Notes: generated by a model not told the origin, from the sequence alone. Shown: positions 34,334-42,968, counted from the stretch's first letter. The stretch is 64,000 nucleotides of DNA from Brevibacterium sediminis (GCF_013623905.1 NZ_JABKDD010000011.1:49055-113054), one strand, 5' to 3'. Program-made: numbers and translations.

Positions 34334-35247
34334 GCAAGAAGAAACCGAGCTGGGCCCACCGGGACCGCTACGGCCGCGGCACCAATGATCCGCTGCCGAG
34401 CGTCGATCCCGAATCCCGCGAGCGGATTCCCGTGCCCGATCGTCCCGAGCCGAAGAAATTCAACGCACCCCTGTGGGCCGGCGCCATCGTCGTCCTCCTC
34501 GTCGCGGGTGTGTTCGCGATGAACATCTTCGGCTCCGATGACCAGCTGACCGTCGATTCGCTCAACCCACCGGCCGTGGGCGCCCTCGACGGCGGATCGT
34601 CGGTGTACCCGGCGAACTCGACGCTCGCCTTCACCGAGAACGTGAAGTTCGGTTACCTGCCCGCGCCCACACTCACCGCTCTGGGCGACGGCACGATCGT
34701 GGCCGCGAACCCGGAGACCGTCGCCGAGGACATGGGCCTGAAGAAGGGCCTCGACGAGCTCGACGCGCACGAATTCCTCGACCAGACCATCAAACCGGCC
34801 CGCAAGGACACGAGTCCCGGCGATCCCATCACTTGGGATCAGATCGTCGACGAGTTCGGCGGGGACACCGTTTTCATGCCCGCCATCGACTCCGCCGATG
34901 TGGCAACCCCGGCATTGAAGACCATCACCGAGGCGGGGCTCGAGGACTCGACGCTCGTGCGCACCGATGACCCCGAGGTGGCTCGTGCCGCCGCCGATGC
35001 GGGAGTCGGCGCTATGTTCACCGGGGACTACACGGTGAGCTCGGCGGAGGACCTCGATTCCGGCGGGTACACGGCAACGGCGGTTCGCGCCGATGATGCG
35101 TCGACCTGGGCCGAAACGGACCTGGCCGTCTGGGCCACCGATGTCAAAGACAAGCAGCAGCTCGAGAAGCTCGCCGACGCCGGGGTCACCGGAGCACTGA
35201 GTGCGAACCCGTACAAGGTGCTGCCGTCCGAAGTGAAGAAGAACTGA
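34330..35247 (+). CDS. Membrane-anchored degenerate GDPD-like protein
   Basis: A 305-residue protein with a cytoplasmic basic N terminus, one membrane segment (LWAGAIVVLLVAGVFAMNIF, about 49-68) and an outer domain. The pattern VYPANSTLAFTENVKFG, DGTIVAANPETVAE and PITWDQIVDEFGG follows glycerophosphodiester phosphodiesterases (PENTlaAF, DG-VV-HD, P-L-E-L). Yet the catalytic HR pair, the E-x-D metal ligands and the second His are missing, so it is probably a non-catalytic relative. Translationally coupled (ATGA) to the glycosyltransferase, suggesting a shared role at the cell surface. Confidence 0.65.
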   Translation: MSKKKPSWAHRDRYGRGTNDPLPSVDPESRERIPVPDRPEPKKFNAPLWAGAIVVLLVAGVFAMNIFGSDDQLTVDSLNPPAVGALDGGSSVYPANSTLAFTENVKFGYLPAPTLTALGDGTIVAANPETVAEDMGLKKGLDELDAHEFLDQTIKPARKDTSPGDPITWDQIVDEFGGDTVFMPAIDSADVATPALKTITEAGLEDSTLVRTDDPEVARAAADAGVGAMFTGDYTVSSAEDLDSGGYTATAVRADDASTWAETDLAVWATDVKDKQQLEKLADAGVTGALSANPYKVLPSEVKKN

Positions 35248-35286
35248 CTGCGGCCCCGAACTGAACGTGACGCTGGGGCGGACAGC

Positions 35287-35297
35287 CGCCTCGGCGA
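35287..35297. repeat. Recurrent 11-mer CCGCCTCGGCG, intergenic copy
   Basis: An exact copy of the window-wide motif in the gap before the DUF3151 gene; see findings. Confidence 0.6.
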
Positions 35298-35336
35298 GAA
35301 AATGTTGACTATGACCCCGACTACGAAGGAGACGCA

Positions 35337-35798
35337 ATGACCCAGCCCATCGGCAACCCGTCGCACATCGGAAACCTGGATGCCAGCCAGCTCGGCCCAC
35401 AGCCGACCTACCTGCCCGACGACCACCCGGACGTCGACGCTCGCAAGCGCATCGACGCAGGTGAAGAGCCCATCGATGTCGCGGCCGCACTGCCGGCCTC
35501 GTCCCTGGCCTGGGCAGAACTCGCCGATGAAGCGCACCAGGAAGGCCGCCTCGTCGACGCCTATGCCTACGCCCGCGTCGGCTACCACCGTGGACTCGAC
35601 GCCCTGCGCGCCGCCGGTTGGCGCGGCGCTGGACCGATCCCGTATTCGCATGAGGTCAACCGCGGATTCCTCCGTGCGCTCTACGCGCTCGGCCGTGCCG
35701 CCGGAGCGATCGGCGAAGGCGAAGAGGCCGCGCGAATCGAGGAATTCCTGCACTCCTCTGACCCGAAGGCAGTGGAAGCCATCGGCCGCGGGGAGTAG
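35337..35798 (+). CDS. DUF3151 family protein
   Basis: A 153-residue soluble helical protein with the actinobacterial DUF3151 pattern (LAWAELADEAHQEGRLVDAY, AYARVGYHRGLDALRAAGWR, GPIPYSHEVNRGFLRALYAL). It is widely conserved in actinobacteria, and in mycobacteria lies near purA and fba; purA is about 16 kb away here. ATG 35337 follows GAAGGAGACG. No function is established. Confidence 0.88.
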   Translation: MTQPIGNPSHIGNLDASQLGPQPTYLPDDHPDVDARKRIDAGEEPIDVAAALPASSLAWAELADEAHQEGRLVDAYAYARVGYHRGLDALRAAGWRGAGPIPYSHEVNRGFLRALYALGRAAGAIGEGEEAARIEEFLHSSDPKAVEAIGRGE

Positions 35799-35822
35799 AC
35801 CCGCCGCAGCTTTTTCGGACAC

Positions 35823-35866
35823 ATCGGCCTGCGTGGCGCGTGAGCAAACGCACCACGGAGGCCGAT
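35823..35866 (+). terminator. Hairpin terminator after DUF3151
   Basis: Arms ATCGGCCTGCGTGG (35823-35836) and CCACGGAGGCCGAT (35853-35866) pair with one mismatch, with an inner GCGT...ACGC helix. A T-run is lacking. Confidence 0.6.
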
Positions 35867-35901
35867 TGTGCTTGTCGGCAGGGCGGCGTAGAACTATATG
35901 A

Positions 35902-37371
35902 ATGGGTAATGTTTCCGAGACGGTCATGACGGCAGAGCAGCGCAAGATCCTGGCGGTGATGCTCGTCCCGATGTTCATGTCGCTGCTGAGCGTCTCGATC
36001 GTCAATGTCATCCTCCCCGACATGCAGCGCTCGATCGGCGCCTCGAATTCGGCGATCCAGTGGGTGCTCTCGGGGTATACGCTCGCGTTCGGCGTGCTCC
36101 TCGTCGCAGCCGGCCGAGCCGGTGACCTCTTCGGCCGTGGTCGGCTCTTCGTCATCGGCGTCAGTGTCTTCGCCCTCGGTTCCCTCATCTCGGGACTGTC
36201 CCCGGACCCGCTCGTGCTCAACATCGCCCGTGTCGTCATGGGTCTCGGCTCCGGCCTGCTCAGCCCCCAGGGGGTGGGGATGCTCCAACAGTACTTCCAT
36301 GGCCAGGTGCGCGGTCGCGCCTTCGGGATGTTCGGCACGATCGTCGGTGTCTCCGTGGGCATCGGCCCCGTGCTCGGCGGTGGACTCATCGCTGTTCTCG
36401 GCGACGAGTGGGGATGGCGTTCGGCGTTCCTCATCAACGTGCCGATCGCCCTGGCCGCAATCATCCTCGGCCGTTTCTGGCTGCCGAAGAGCGCCTGGAT
36501 CGGCACCGGCACCGAGTCCGATTCGGACGGCCGACGCCGCGCCGACTTCGACCCCGTCGGACTCGTTCTGCTCGGCGTGGGCACGTTGCTGGTCATGCTG
36601 CCCTTCCTCGAGCGCAGCGCAGGTGCTTGGATCTATGCCCTCGTCCCGGTCGGCGTCGCCGTCGTCTGGCTGTGGGTGTGGTGGGAGAACCGATACTCTC
36701 GGCGAGGCGGATCACCGATGGTCGACATGCAGCTGTTCCGGACACGCAGCTTCGCCTACGGGGCGTCGCTGACGTCCATGTATTTCGTCGGTATGCCCGG
36801 CATCTGGGTCATCGTGGCGCTCTATCTGCAGAACGGTCTCGGATTCCCCGCCCTCCACGCGGGCCTCGTCGGTCTGCCTTCGGCGCTGCTCTCGGCGATC
36901 GCAGCACAGGCGGCCGGCCGTGTCGTGCTCACCTTCGGCCGGAAGATGGTCGTCTTCGGGGTCGCGATCGGTCTGACCGGGGTCGTCGCCTCGGCGCTCC
37001 TCGTGGTGGCGCATGAGGCCTGGGGGATCAGCATCTGGTGGCTGCTCCTCACACTCGGGGTCACCGGCCTCGGGCAGGGCATGGCGATCAGCCCGAACCA
37101 GACCCTCACTCTGGCCGAGGTGCCCGTCGAGTATGCGGGCAGCTCCGGTGGTGTGATGCAGACCGGGCAGCGGGTGGGCACGGCCATCGGCATCGCGATC
37201 GTCACCGCCGTGTTCTTCGTCGTCCAGCCGATGGCCGGCTACGGCGCCGCCATCGTCGCGGGCTTCGGGTTCATTGCGCTCGTCATCGTCTTCGCCGGAA
37301 TCATCGGACTGGTCGATCTTGCTCGCGGTCGGGCCAAGTCCCGGCAGGAGGGGCAGCCGGTCAGGAGCTGA
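35902..37371 (+). CDS. MFS drug exporter, DHA2 (EmrB/QacA) type
   Basis: A 489-residue protein with about 14 membrane segments. Loop motif GRAGDLFGRGRLF follows segment 2, and the antiporter motif GVSVGIGPVLGGGLIAVLG lies in segment 5, both typical of proton-driven exporters. ATG 35902 is used; the ribosome site is weak. No adjacent regulator shares its promoter, and the drug or metabolite exported is unknown. Confidence 0.87.
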   Translation: MGNVSETVMTAEQRKILAVMLVPMFMSLLSVSIVNVILPDMQRSIGASNSAIQWVLSGYTLAFGVLLVAAGRAGDLFGRGRLFVIGVSVFALGSLISGLSPDPLVLNIARVVMGLGSGLLSPQGVGMLQQYFHGQVRGRAFGMFGTIVGVSVGIGPVLGGGLIAVLGDEWGWRSAFLINVPIALAAIILGRFWLPKSAWIGTGTESDSDGRRRADFDPVGLVLLGVGTLLVMLPFLERSAGAWIYALVPVGVAVVWLWVWWENRYSRRGGSPMVDMQLFRTRSFAYGASLTSMYFVGMPGIWVIVALYLQNGLGFPALHAGLVGLPSALLSAIAAQAAGRVVLTFGRKMVVFGVAIGLTGVVASALLVVAHEAWGISIWWLLLTLGVTGLGQGMAISPNQTLTLAEVPVEYAGSSGGVMQTGQRVGTAIGIAIVTAVFFVVQPMAGYGAAIVAGFGFIALVIVFAGIIGLVDLARGRAKSRQEGQPVRS

Positions 37372-37446
37372 GCCCCGGTCCGACGACATCGTCGATTTCC
37401 GCGTCGAGGTGCTCAATCAGAACGACGAGGTGGTCCCGGTTGCGAC

Positions 37447-37505
37447 TTAAGTGTGGCCAGATTGCTCGTCTGCTCGCAAGCAGCGGGCAATCTGGCCACA
37501 CTTAA
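37447..37505. terminator. Long nested hairpin, bidirectional terminator
   Basis: Perfect 19-base arms (37447-37465 and 37487-37505) enclose a 21-base loop that itself holds CTGCT-CGCA-AGCAG. It lies between convergent exporter and ArsR-type genes. Confidence 0.8.
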
Positions 37506-37626
37506 CTTTCGTCAGCGGGGGAGAGGGGGCTTGTTCGTGCGGGGAGAGGCGCCCGATCGCTCGTGTCGACGAGGGTCCGCGCAAAAGCGAACCGGCGAAT
37601 TCGGGCTTGGAGGAGGAGCGGCCGGG

Positions 37627-37971
37627 TCAGTCGCGAGATTCGGGGGCGGTCGCCTCGGCGCGTTCGATGTCCTGGGCGGCGAACACGGCGTCGAGGAGGC
37701 CGGGGAAACGGGCGTCGAGATCGTCCTTGCGCAGGGTATTCATGATCTTCGTGCCCTCATACTCCTGTCGGATCACACCAGCTTCGCGCAGTGTGCGGAA
37801 GTGGTAGGTCGCCGTGGACTTCGACACCGGCAGCTCGAAGGTCGCACACGCATGATCGCCGAAAGCGTCGTTGAGTTTGCAGGCGACGGTCCGGCGGACC
37901 GGGTCGGCGAGGGCGGCCAGGACGGTGTCGAGTCTCATCTCGTCCCTGCTGGGGTGGTCGAGTGTGCGCAT
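37627..37971 (-). CDS. ArsR-type winged-helix regulator
   Basis: A 114-residue regulator: LDTVLAALADPVRRTVACKL, then SKSTATYHFRTLREAGVIRQ, which is the recognition helix, and a GTKIMNTLR wing. ATG 37971 (MRTLDHPS) has GGGAGGATC upstream; an earlier in-frame ATG at 38040 lacks one. It is divergent from an old yellow enzyme gene that it probably represses. The Cys in DHACATFEL could sense an electrophile or oxidant; that is speculation. Confidence 0.85.
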   Translation of the reverse strand: MRTLDHPSRDEMRLDTVLAALADPVRRTVACKLNDAFGDHACATFELPVSKSTATYHFRTLREAGVIRQEYEGTKIMNTLRKDDLDARFPGLLDAVFAAQDIERAEATAPESRD

Positions 37972-38063
37972 CTGGATCCTCCCATCTCGCCATCGTGTCG
38001 GTTGGCGTCGGTGGATGTCGTCTGAACAGCCACCGATCACAGGTAGCGCCGTATCTCTCCATT

Positions 38064-38122
38064 GTACGAAATATTTGGTAGTACGAAATTCATCGTAGTA
38101 AAGTGCGAACTCGAAGTACGAA
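38064..38122. promoter_or_regulatory. Candidate operator array GTACGAA
   Basis: GTACGAA occurs at 38064, 38081 and 38116 in AT-rich DNA between the divergent ArsR-type and oxidoreductase genes. At 38082-38097 TACGA-N6-TCGTA forms an inverted repeat. Likely regulator sites. Confidence 0.5.
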
Positions 38123-38170
38123 AAATCTCATACTTCCAACCGACTACTTTCGACGAGATCACGAGGTGTC

Positions 38171-39247
38171 ATGTCTCATCTGCTGTTCGAACCGCTCACA
38201 CTGCGCGGCCTGACCTTCCGCAACCGGATCTGGGTTCCGCCGATGTGCCAGTACTCCGTCGAGACTCTTGACGGGGTCCCCGCTCCTTGGCATACCGTCC
38301 ACTACGGCGCCATGGCCCGGGGAGGGGCCGGCGCCGTCGTCGTCGAAGCCACCGGAGTCACACCGGAGGCGCGGATCTCGGCCAAGGATCTGGGGCTGTG
38401 GAACGACGAGCAGCGCGATGCCTTCGTTCCCGTCGTCGACTTCCTCCACTCGCAGGGCACCGCCGCCGGCATCCAGCTCGCCCACGCCGGCCGCAAGGCC
38501 TCGACGTATCCGGAATGGGGAACCGACCGCGACGGCAGCCTGCCCGTCGACGAAGGCGGTTGGCAGACCGTGGCTCCGTCCGCACTGGCCTTCGACGGCC
38601 TCGCCGAACCGCGAGCACTGACCGAAACAGAGATCGCCGAGGTGGTCGCGGCCTTCCGGTCCTCGGCCCGCCGGGCGATCGAGGCCGGGTTCGACTTCGT
38701 CGAGATCCACGCCGCACACGGTTACCTCTTCCATGAGTTCCTGTCGCCCCTGAGCAATACGCGCACCGACTCCTACGGCGGATCCTTGGAGAACCGGGCC
38801 CGACTGCTGCTCGACATCGTCGATGCCACCCGCACCGAGGTGGGCGAGGACGTTCCCGTGTTCGTGCGCCTCTCCGCGACGGACTGGACCGACGGCGGGC
38901 TCACGCTCGACGACACAGTGGAGGTCGCCGGATGGCTCAAGGAACACGGCGTCGACCTCATCGACGTCTCCTCCGGCGGCAATGTGATGGCGTCGATTCC
39001 CGTCGGCCCCGGCTACCAGACGAACCTGGCCGCCGGCGTGCGTCAGGGATCGGGGCTGCCGACCGCGGCCGTCGGCCTCATCAGCGAACCGTTCCAGGGC
39101 GAGCACATTCTGGCCACCGGCCAGGCCGATGTGATCCTCGTGGGCCGTGAGTACCTCCGCGATCCGAACTTCGCGTTGCGCGCCGCCGACGCCCTGCGCT
39201 TCGACATCGACTACCGCCCGGCTCAGTACCACCGCGCGTATAAGTGA
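38171..39247 (+). CDS. NADH:flavin oxidoreductase, old yellow enzyme (YqjM-like)
   Basis: A 358-residue FMN TIM-barrel. IWVPPMCQYS carries the Cys that marks the YqjM/thermophilic-like class, IQLAHAGRKAST supplies His and substrate residues, FDFVEIHAAHGYLFHEFLSP the second signature, and YGGSLENRARLLLDIV binds FMN. These enzymes reduce the C=C bond of unsaturated carbonyls and are often induced by electrophiles. The gene is divergent from an ArsR-type regulator. Confidence 0.92.
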   Translation: MSHLLFEPLTLRGLTFRNRIWVPPMCQYSVETLDGVPAPWHTVHYGAMARGGAGAVVVEATGVTPEARISAKDLGLWNDEQRDAFVPVVDFLHSQGTAAGIQLAHAGRKASTYPEWGTDRDGSLPVDEGGWQTVAPSALAFDGLAEPRALTETEIAEVVAAFRSSARRAIEAGFDFVEIHAAHGYLFHEFLSPLSNTRTDSYGGSLENRARLLLDIVDATRTEVGEDVPVFVRLSATDWTDGGLTLDDTVEVAGWLKEHGVDLIDVSSGGNVMASIPVGPGYQTNLAAGVRQGSGLPTAAVGLISEPFQGEHILATGQADVILVGREYLRDPNFALRAADALRFDIDYRPAQYHRAYK

Positions 39248-39289
39248 GTTGAGGCAGAGTCGCTGGAGCGGCTCAATGCTTATACGCTG

Positions 39290-39353
39290 ACGGCCCAGTT
39301 GAAGGTGAAAAGCTCAGATTTGAATATGGGCTCTTCACCTTCAAATGGGCCGT
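39290..39353. terminator. Long hairpin, bidirectional terminator
   Basis: Twenty-base arms (39290-39309 and 39334-39353) pair with one mismatch between the convergent oxidoreductase and crcB genes. Confidence 0.75.
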
Positions 39354-39430
39354 TGGGCGTCTGCGCGGACAGCGCCTCGCTGAGGGTGAGCGTGTGGAGA
39401 TGTGGCTGAGCTCAGAACGGTCAGTTGCAG

Positions 39431-39808
39431 CTAGGCCAGGCCTCCGAGCCACATTCCGATCGCCGCGGCCGTCGTGGCGAAGACGAGGGTGCCGAGCGCG
39501 TTGACCAGGCCGGCGGCCCAGCGACGTTCCTGGAGAAGTCGGACCGTTTCGAAGCTCGCCGTCGAAAACGTCGTATAGCCGCCGAGGAATCCCGTGCCGA
39601 GCACCAGGTGCCAGGCTTGCGGCAGCAGGTTCGCCCCGGCCAGCCCGGTCAGCAGTCCGAGCATGAGCGATCCCGAGACATTGATGATGATCGTTCCCCA
39701 CGGCAGAGCCGTGCTCATGCGGGACTTGATGAGACCGTCGATCAGCATTCGTGATGAGGCGCCGAGCCCGCCGGCGGCTGCAAGGGCGACGAAGACCAGC
39801 GGCGTCAT
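39431..39808 (-). CDS. crcB: Fluoride channel subunit CrcB/Fluc
   Basis: A 125-residue protein with four membrane helices. GLGASSRMLIDGL, TIIINVSGSLMLGLLTGL (conserved Asn) and GTGFLGGYTTFSTASFETVR (Phe-box and Thr) are CrcB signatures. It exports fluoride. It overlaps the other crcB gene by four bases; such pairs form heterodimers in many Gram-positive bacteria. No fluoride riboswitch was recognised upstream of the operon. Confidence 0.93.
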   Translation of the reverse strand: MTPLVFVALAAAGGLGASSRMLIDGLIKSRMSTALPWGTIIINVSGSLMLGLLTGLAGANLLPQAWHLVLGTGFLGGYTTFSTASFETVRLLQERRWAAGLVNALGTLVFATTAAAIGMWLGGLA

Positions 39809-40239
39809 CGGGCACCTCCTCGACGCAGCGTCGTCGCCGTGGCGATGCCGGCGAACGTGGCGAGGCCGCCGATGAGTACCGTTCCCACCGCGTAGGCAAG
39901 GCCGATGCCGGGGTTGCTCGCACCGCCCGGATCCGCGCCGAGGAGACCAGCGGTATCCGCGGCCAGCGCGCTGTACGTGGTGAACCCGCCCATGAAACCG
40001 GTGCCGACCAGGATCCGCGCTCGGCGACGCCACCCTTCATCTGGACCGCTGCGCGCCAGGGAATCCAACAGCAGGCCGAGCAGGAACGCCCCAAGGATGT
40101 TCACCGTGAGGATTGCCCACGGCACATCGCCGAGGGGCGGCAGGCTCAGGCTGATCGCCTCGCGTGCCGCAGTTCCGACTGCGCCGCCGATGAACGCGAG
40201 CCCCAAATAGGGCAGGCGGAGGTGGACCGGCCGGGTCAC
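39805..40239 (-). CDS. crcB: Fluoride channel subunit CrcB/Fluc, second copy
   Basis: A 144-residue four-helix paralogue: FIGGAVGTAAREAISLSL, ILTVNILGAFLLGLLLDSL and GTGFMGGFTTYSALAADTA. It is coupled by four-base overlaps both to the universal stress protein upstream and to its partner crcB downstream. The two proteins probably assemble in antiparallel as one channel. Confidence 0.93.
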   Translation of the reverse strand: MTRPVHLRLPYLGLAFIGGAVGTAAREAISLSLPPLGDVPWAILTVNILGAFLLGLLLDSLARSGPDEGWRRRARILVGTGFMGGFTTYSALAADTAGLLGADPGGASNPGIGLAYAVGTVLIGGLATFAGIATATTLRRGGAR

Positions 40240-40829
40240 TGCTCGCCCTCGCCGGCTTGAGTCTCGGCAGCGGGGGAGGCGCCAGGGGTCGGCGACGTCG
40301 CAGGGGCTTCGGGGTTGCCCATGTCGTCGGTGCCTGTCGCCAGCGGAACGACGACGAGGGGGCGATGCTGGCGCCTCGACAACTGGATTGCGACCGAGCC
40401 GTTGAAGAACTCATGCAGTGAGCCGCGAACACCTGCGCGACGGACGCCGAGGATGATCATGCGGGCATCGAGCGCCTCGGCGAGCCGGTCGAGTTCCTGT
40501 GCCGGTGACCCGGCCAGCGCGCGGGTCGACCAGGCGACATTCGTGCCTTCCAGGGCGGCAGCGATGCGGTCCTGGAGTTCTGGGTCGAACTCGGTGGCCG
40601 CCTCGTCGGTGGTGTCCGGATCGATGGGCATCGAGAGCACGGAGCCGTCGGGACGAGTCTCAACGGTGTAGCGGGAGGCGTCGACATGGGCACAGACGAG
40701 CTCGGCGTCGAAATGGGCGGCGTAGTCCGCAGCGGCGACGATCACCTCGGCGGGCTGATCGGGGACGACGCCGAGGATGATGCGGGCGTGTGGCGGCCCG
40801 TCGTATATCGGATCGGGGCTGGCGGTCAT
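40236..40829 (-). CDS. Universal stress protein (UspA) family
   Basis: A 197-residue protein of the UspA fold: ARIILGVVPDQPAEVIVAAA, LVCAHVDASRY, LDARMIILGVRRAG, and the nucleotide loop near GSLHEFFNGSVAIQL, which ends PLVVVPLA. The C-terminal 30 residues are Pro/Ala/Glu-rich. ATG 40829 follows TAGGAGAG; earlier in-frame ATG 40961 is unsupported. First gene of an operon with the two crcB genes, an unusual link between a stress protein and fluoride export. Confidence 0.82.
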   Translation of the reverse strand: MTASPDPIYDGPPHARIILGVVPDQPAEVIVAAADYAAHFDAELVCAHVDASRYTVETRPDGSVLSMPIDPDTTDEAATEFDPELQDRIAAALEGTNVAWSTRALAGSPAQELDRLAEALDARMIILGVRRAGVRGSLHEFFNGSVAIQLSRRQHRPLVVVPLATGTDDMGNPEAPATSPTPGASPAAETQAGEGEQ

Positions 40830-40987
40830 GGTCTCTCCTACCTTTCGGGCTTGCTGAAGCCGGTCGAGGTAGGGACTGTTGTCGAAGGCGAACACCGAGG
40901 TTCCGCCTCCGAGGTTGGGTACGGCGAGCCCCACCGCCGTGCCGCGCAGTCGCGACACCAATATTGTGCCACAGGGCCATAGCGAAA

Positions 40988-41035
40988 GGGCCGTCGGATG
41001 GCCGGCATCCGAAGATGGCCGGCATCCGACGGCCC
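40988..41035 (-). terminator. Hairpin terminator after the SnoaL-like gene
   Basis: GGGCCGTCGGATG (40988-41000) pairs perfectly with CATCCGACGGCCC (41023-41035); the inner part pairs imperfectly. Confidence 0.7.
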
Positions 41036-41063
41036 CCGCTGGGGTATCAGCGCTCGCCGAGCC

Positions 41064-41393
41064 TCAGCCTTCGCGGATCGTCATCCGGCTCAGTCTGTCG
41101 CCGTCGATGATGAAGGCGAATGATGATCGACCGTTGGCATGCGTCGAACGCCAATCGCCGACGACGATGACGTCGTTTCCGTCGACGGTGACCTCTTCTG
41201 GCGTGAGGATGCCGGTTGCGCCGATGAACTCCTTGTCGCTCCACGCCTTGATGGCCTCTCGGCCCTGGAACTCGCGGCCCCAGTCATCCACGACTCCGTC
41301 AGAGGTGAATGCGTCGAGGAAACCCTGGTCATCGTGAGCGTTGACGGTGTCGATGAAGCCGGCGACGGGTTCGGGAATCTGCAGATCTGACAC
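41064..41393 (-). CDS. SnoaL/NTF2-like fold protein
   Basis: A 109-residue protein with the cone-shaped NTF2-like pattern (FIDTVNAHDDQGFLDAFTSD, VVDDWGREFQGREAIKAWSD, IVVGDWRSTHANG). Members bind or isomerise small hydrophobic compounds; the ligand is unknown. It follows the SDR gene by 69 bases on the same strand and is probably in its operon. Confidence 0.82.
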   Translation of the reverse strand: MSDLQIPEPVAGFIDTVNAHDDQGFLDAFTSDGVVDDWGREFQGREAIKAWSDKEFIGATGILTPEEVTVDGNDVIVVGDWRSTHANGRSSFAFIIDGDRLSRMTIREG

Positions 41394-41462
41394 GTGTGCT
41401 CCTGTGGTTTCGAGAGGTGGTTGTTGGATGGGTGCTCAGGGGACGGAAGTGTCGTGTCCGCC

Positions 41463-42218
41463 TCAGCGAGTGGTGTAGCCGCCGTTGGCGAAGATCGTCT
41501 GGCCGGTGATCCAGCTGCCTTCCGTGGCGAGGAATCGCACGATCGGTGCGATGTCTTCGATTCGGGTCAGACGGTTGCCCATGCCCTGCGATTTGTGGAA
41601 CTCCACTCGTTCCGGGGTCTCCTGACCGTAGAAGAAGGGAGTGTCCATGGGCCCGGGCGCGATGGCGGTGACGGAGATGCCGCGGTCGGCATACTCCTTC
41701 GCCGCGGCTCGGGTGAAGTGCTCGACCGGACTCTTGCCGCCGGCGTAGGTCGAGTAGCCGTCGGTGAACGCGGCGAGCAGGGCGGTGACGATGGTGACGA
41801 TCTTCCCATTGTCGGCAAGGTGTTTGCCTGCTTCCTTGATGAAGAAGTACGCGGCCTTCGCGTTGATGTCGAACATCGCGTCGTACTCGTCTTCGGTGGT
41901 CTCCGCAATGGGCTTGCGCAGAACCTTGCCAGTCGTGTTCACCGCGATATCGATGGGCCCCAGCGCCGAGACGGCATCGTCGAAGAGCCTCTCGACGTTG
42001 GCGGGCTTGGTGAGATCTCCGGTGAGCAGAACGCCCTTCGATCCGCTGGCCTCGACGGCCGCGAGTGTCCCTTCGGCCTCCGGGCGCGTTGGTTCCGAGT
42101 TGTAGTGGACGGCGATATCGGCTCCGGCTGCGGCGGCCTGTCGAGCGATGAGTCCGCCGAGGTTCTTCCCGCCTCCTGCGATGAGGATGGTCTTGCCTTG
42201 CAGAGTCTGTTCAGTCAT
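41463..42218 (-). CDS. SDR-family oxidoreductase
   Basis: A 251-residue short-chain dehydrogenase. LIAGGGKNLGGLIARQ is the cofactor loop, IDIAVNTTGKVL a variant of the NNAG motif, and YSTYAGGKSPVEHF holds the Tyr-x3-Lys pair; the usual Ser of the triad appears as Thr in IVTALLAAF. The C terminus WITGQTIFANGGYTTR is typical. Substrate unknown. It is divergent from a TetR gene and probably repressed by it. Confidence 0.88.
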   Translation of the reverse strand: MTEQTLQGKTILIAGGGKNLGGLIARQAAAAGADIAVHYNSEPTRPEAEGTLAAVEASGSKGVLLTGDLTKPANVERLFDDAVSALGPIDIAVNTTGKVLRKPIAETTEDEYDAMFDINAKAAYFFIKEAGKHLADNGKIVTIVTALLAAFTDGYSTYAGGKSPVEHFTRAAAKEYADRGISVTAIAPGPMDTPFFYGQETPERVEFHKSQGMGNRLTRIEDIAPIVRFLATEGSWITGQTIFANGGYTTR

Positions 42219-42264
42219 GGTCTCAACCTCCGTATCGTTGTTACATCGGACTATATCGACGGTA

Positions 42265-42279
42265 CACTATAATATAGCG
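42265..42279. promoter_or_regulatory. Candidate TetR operator
   Basis: CACTATA-A-TATAGCG, 6 of 7 pairs matching, lies between the divergent SDR and TetR genes and ends two bases before the TetR start. It may also include promoter boxes. Confidence 0.45.
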
Positions 42280-42281
42280 AT

Positions 42282-42968
42282 ATGACAGAAGTTGAGGGAA
42301 CGGATACACGGACCCGCCTGCTCGAAGCGGCCGCCGACCTCATTGCCGCGACGCCCGGAGAGGACTTCTCTCTGCGCGCTGTCTGCGACGCGGCGGGGGT
42401 CAAGATGCCCACTCTGTACCATTTCTTCGGCAACAAGCAGGGACTGGTCGAGGCCGTCGTGGAGCGTGGCTTCGACATGTATCTCTCGGCCAAATCCTCA
42501 ACCGAATCCAGTGGCGACCCGATTCAGGATCTGCGTCTGGGCTGGGATGCTCACGTCGCCTTCGGCCTGGAGAATCCGGGTTTCTACACCCTCATGTACG
42601 GCAAGGTCAGGCCAGGCTATTCACCTGAGGCGCAGTCGAAGCCGAGCGAGATTCTGCGCGGTCTGACGCTCAAAGCGGAACAGGATGGACGGCTCGTCGT
42701 TGGCCACGAGCAGGCGGCCGCTCATGTGCTCGCCACGAATATCGGCGTCACCCTGCGACTGGTCATTCAAGGCAAAAACGATCCCGAACTTTCGGCAGGC
42801 GTCCGTGAAGGCGTCCTCGCCGCCATCACCGGAACCGGACAGAGCGAACCGGGCGACGGTCGTCTGGGTCATGCTGTCATCGAACGTGCTGCGGCGAATC
42901 CGGACATCCTGGGCGAAACGGAGACTCAGCTCCTCATCCAATGGATCGGCCGCCTCGGCGAGGTCTGA
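42282..42968 (+). CDS. TetR/AcrR-family transcriptional regulator
   Basis: A 228-residue repressor with the N-terminal helix-turn-helix (FSLRAVCDAAGVKMPTLYHF, FGNKQGLVEAVVERGF) and a helical ligand-binding part. It is divergent from the SDR/SnoaL-like operon. Only two bases separate its start from the candidate operator, so a leaderless message is possible. The 3' end contains a copy of the recurrent 11-mer (42950-42960). Confidence 0.88.
   Translation: MTEVEGTDTRTRLLEAAADLIAATPGEDFSLRAVCDAAGVKMPTLYHFFGNKQGLVEAVVERGFDMYLSAKSSTESSGDPIQDLRLGWDAHVAFGLENPGFYTLMYGKVRPGYSPEAQSKPSEILRGLTLKAEQDGRLVVGHEQAAAHVLATNIGVTLRLVIQGKNDPELSAGVREGVLAAITGTGQSEPGDGRLGHAVIERAAANPDILGETETQLLIQWIGRLGEV

Noticed and set aside
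35028..36596. A 522-codon open frame on the minus strand
   Set aside because: Antisense to three well-supported genes and a terminator; Arg/Ser/Thr-rich without motifs.
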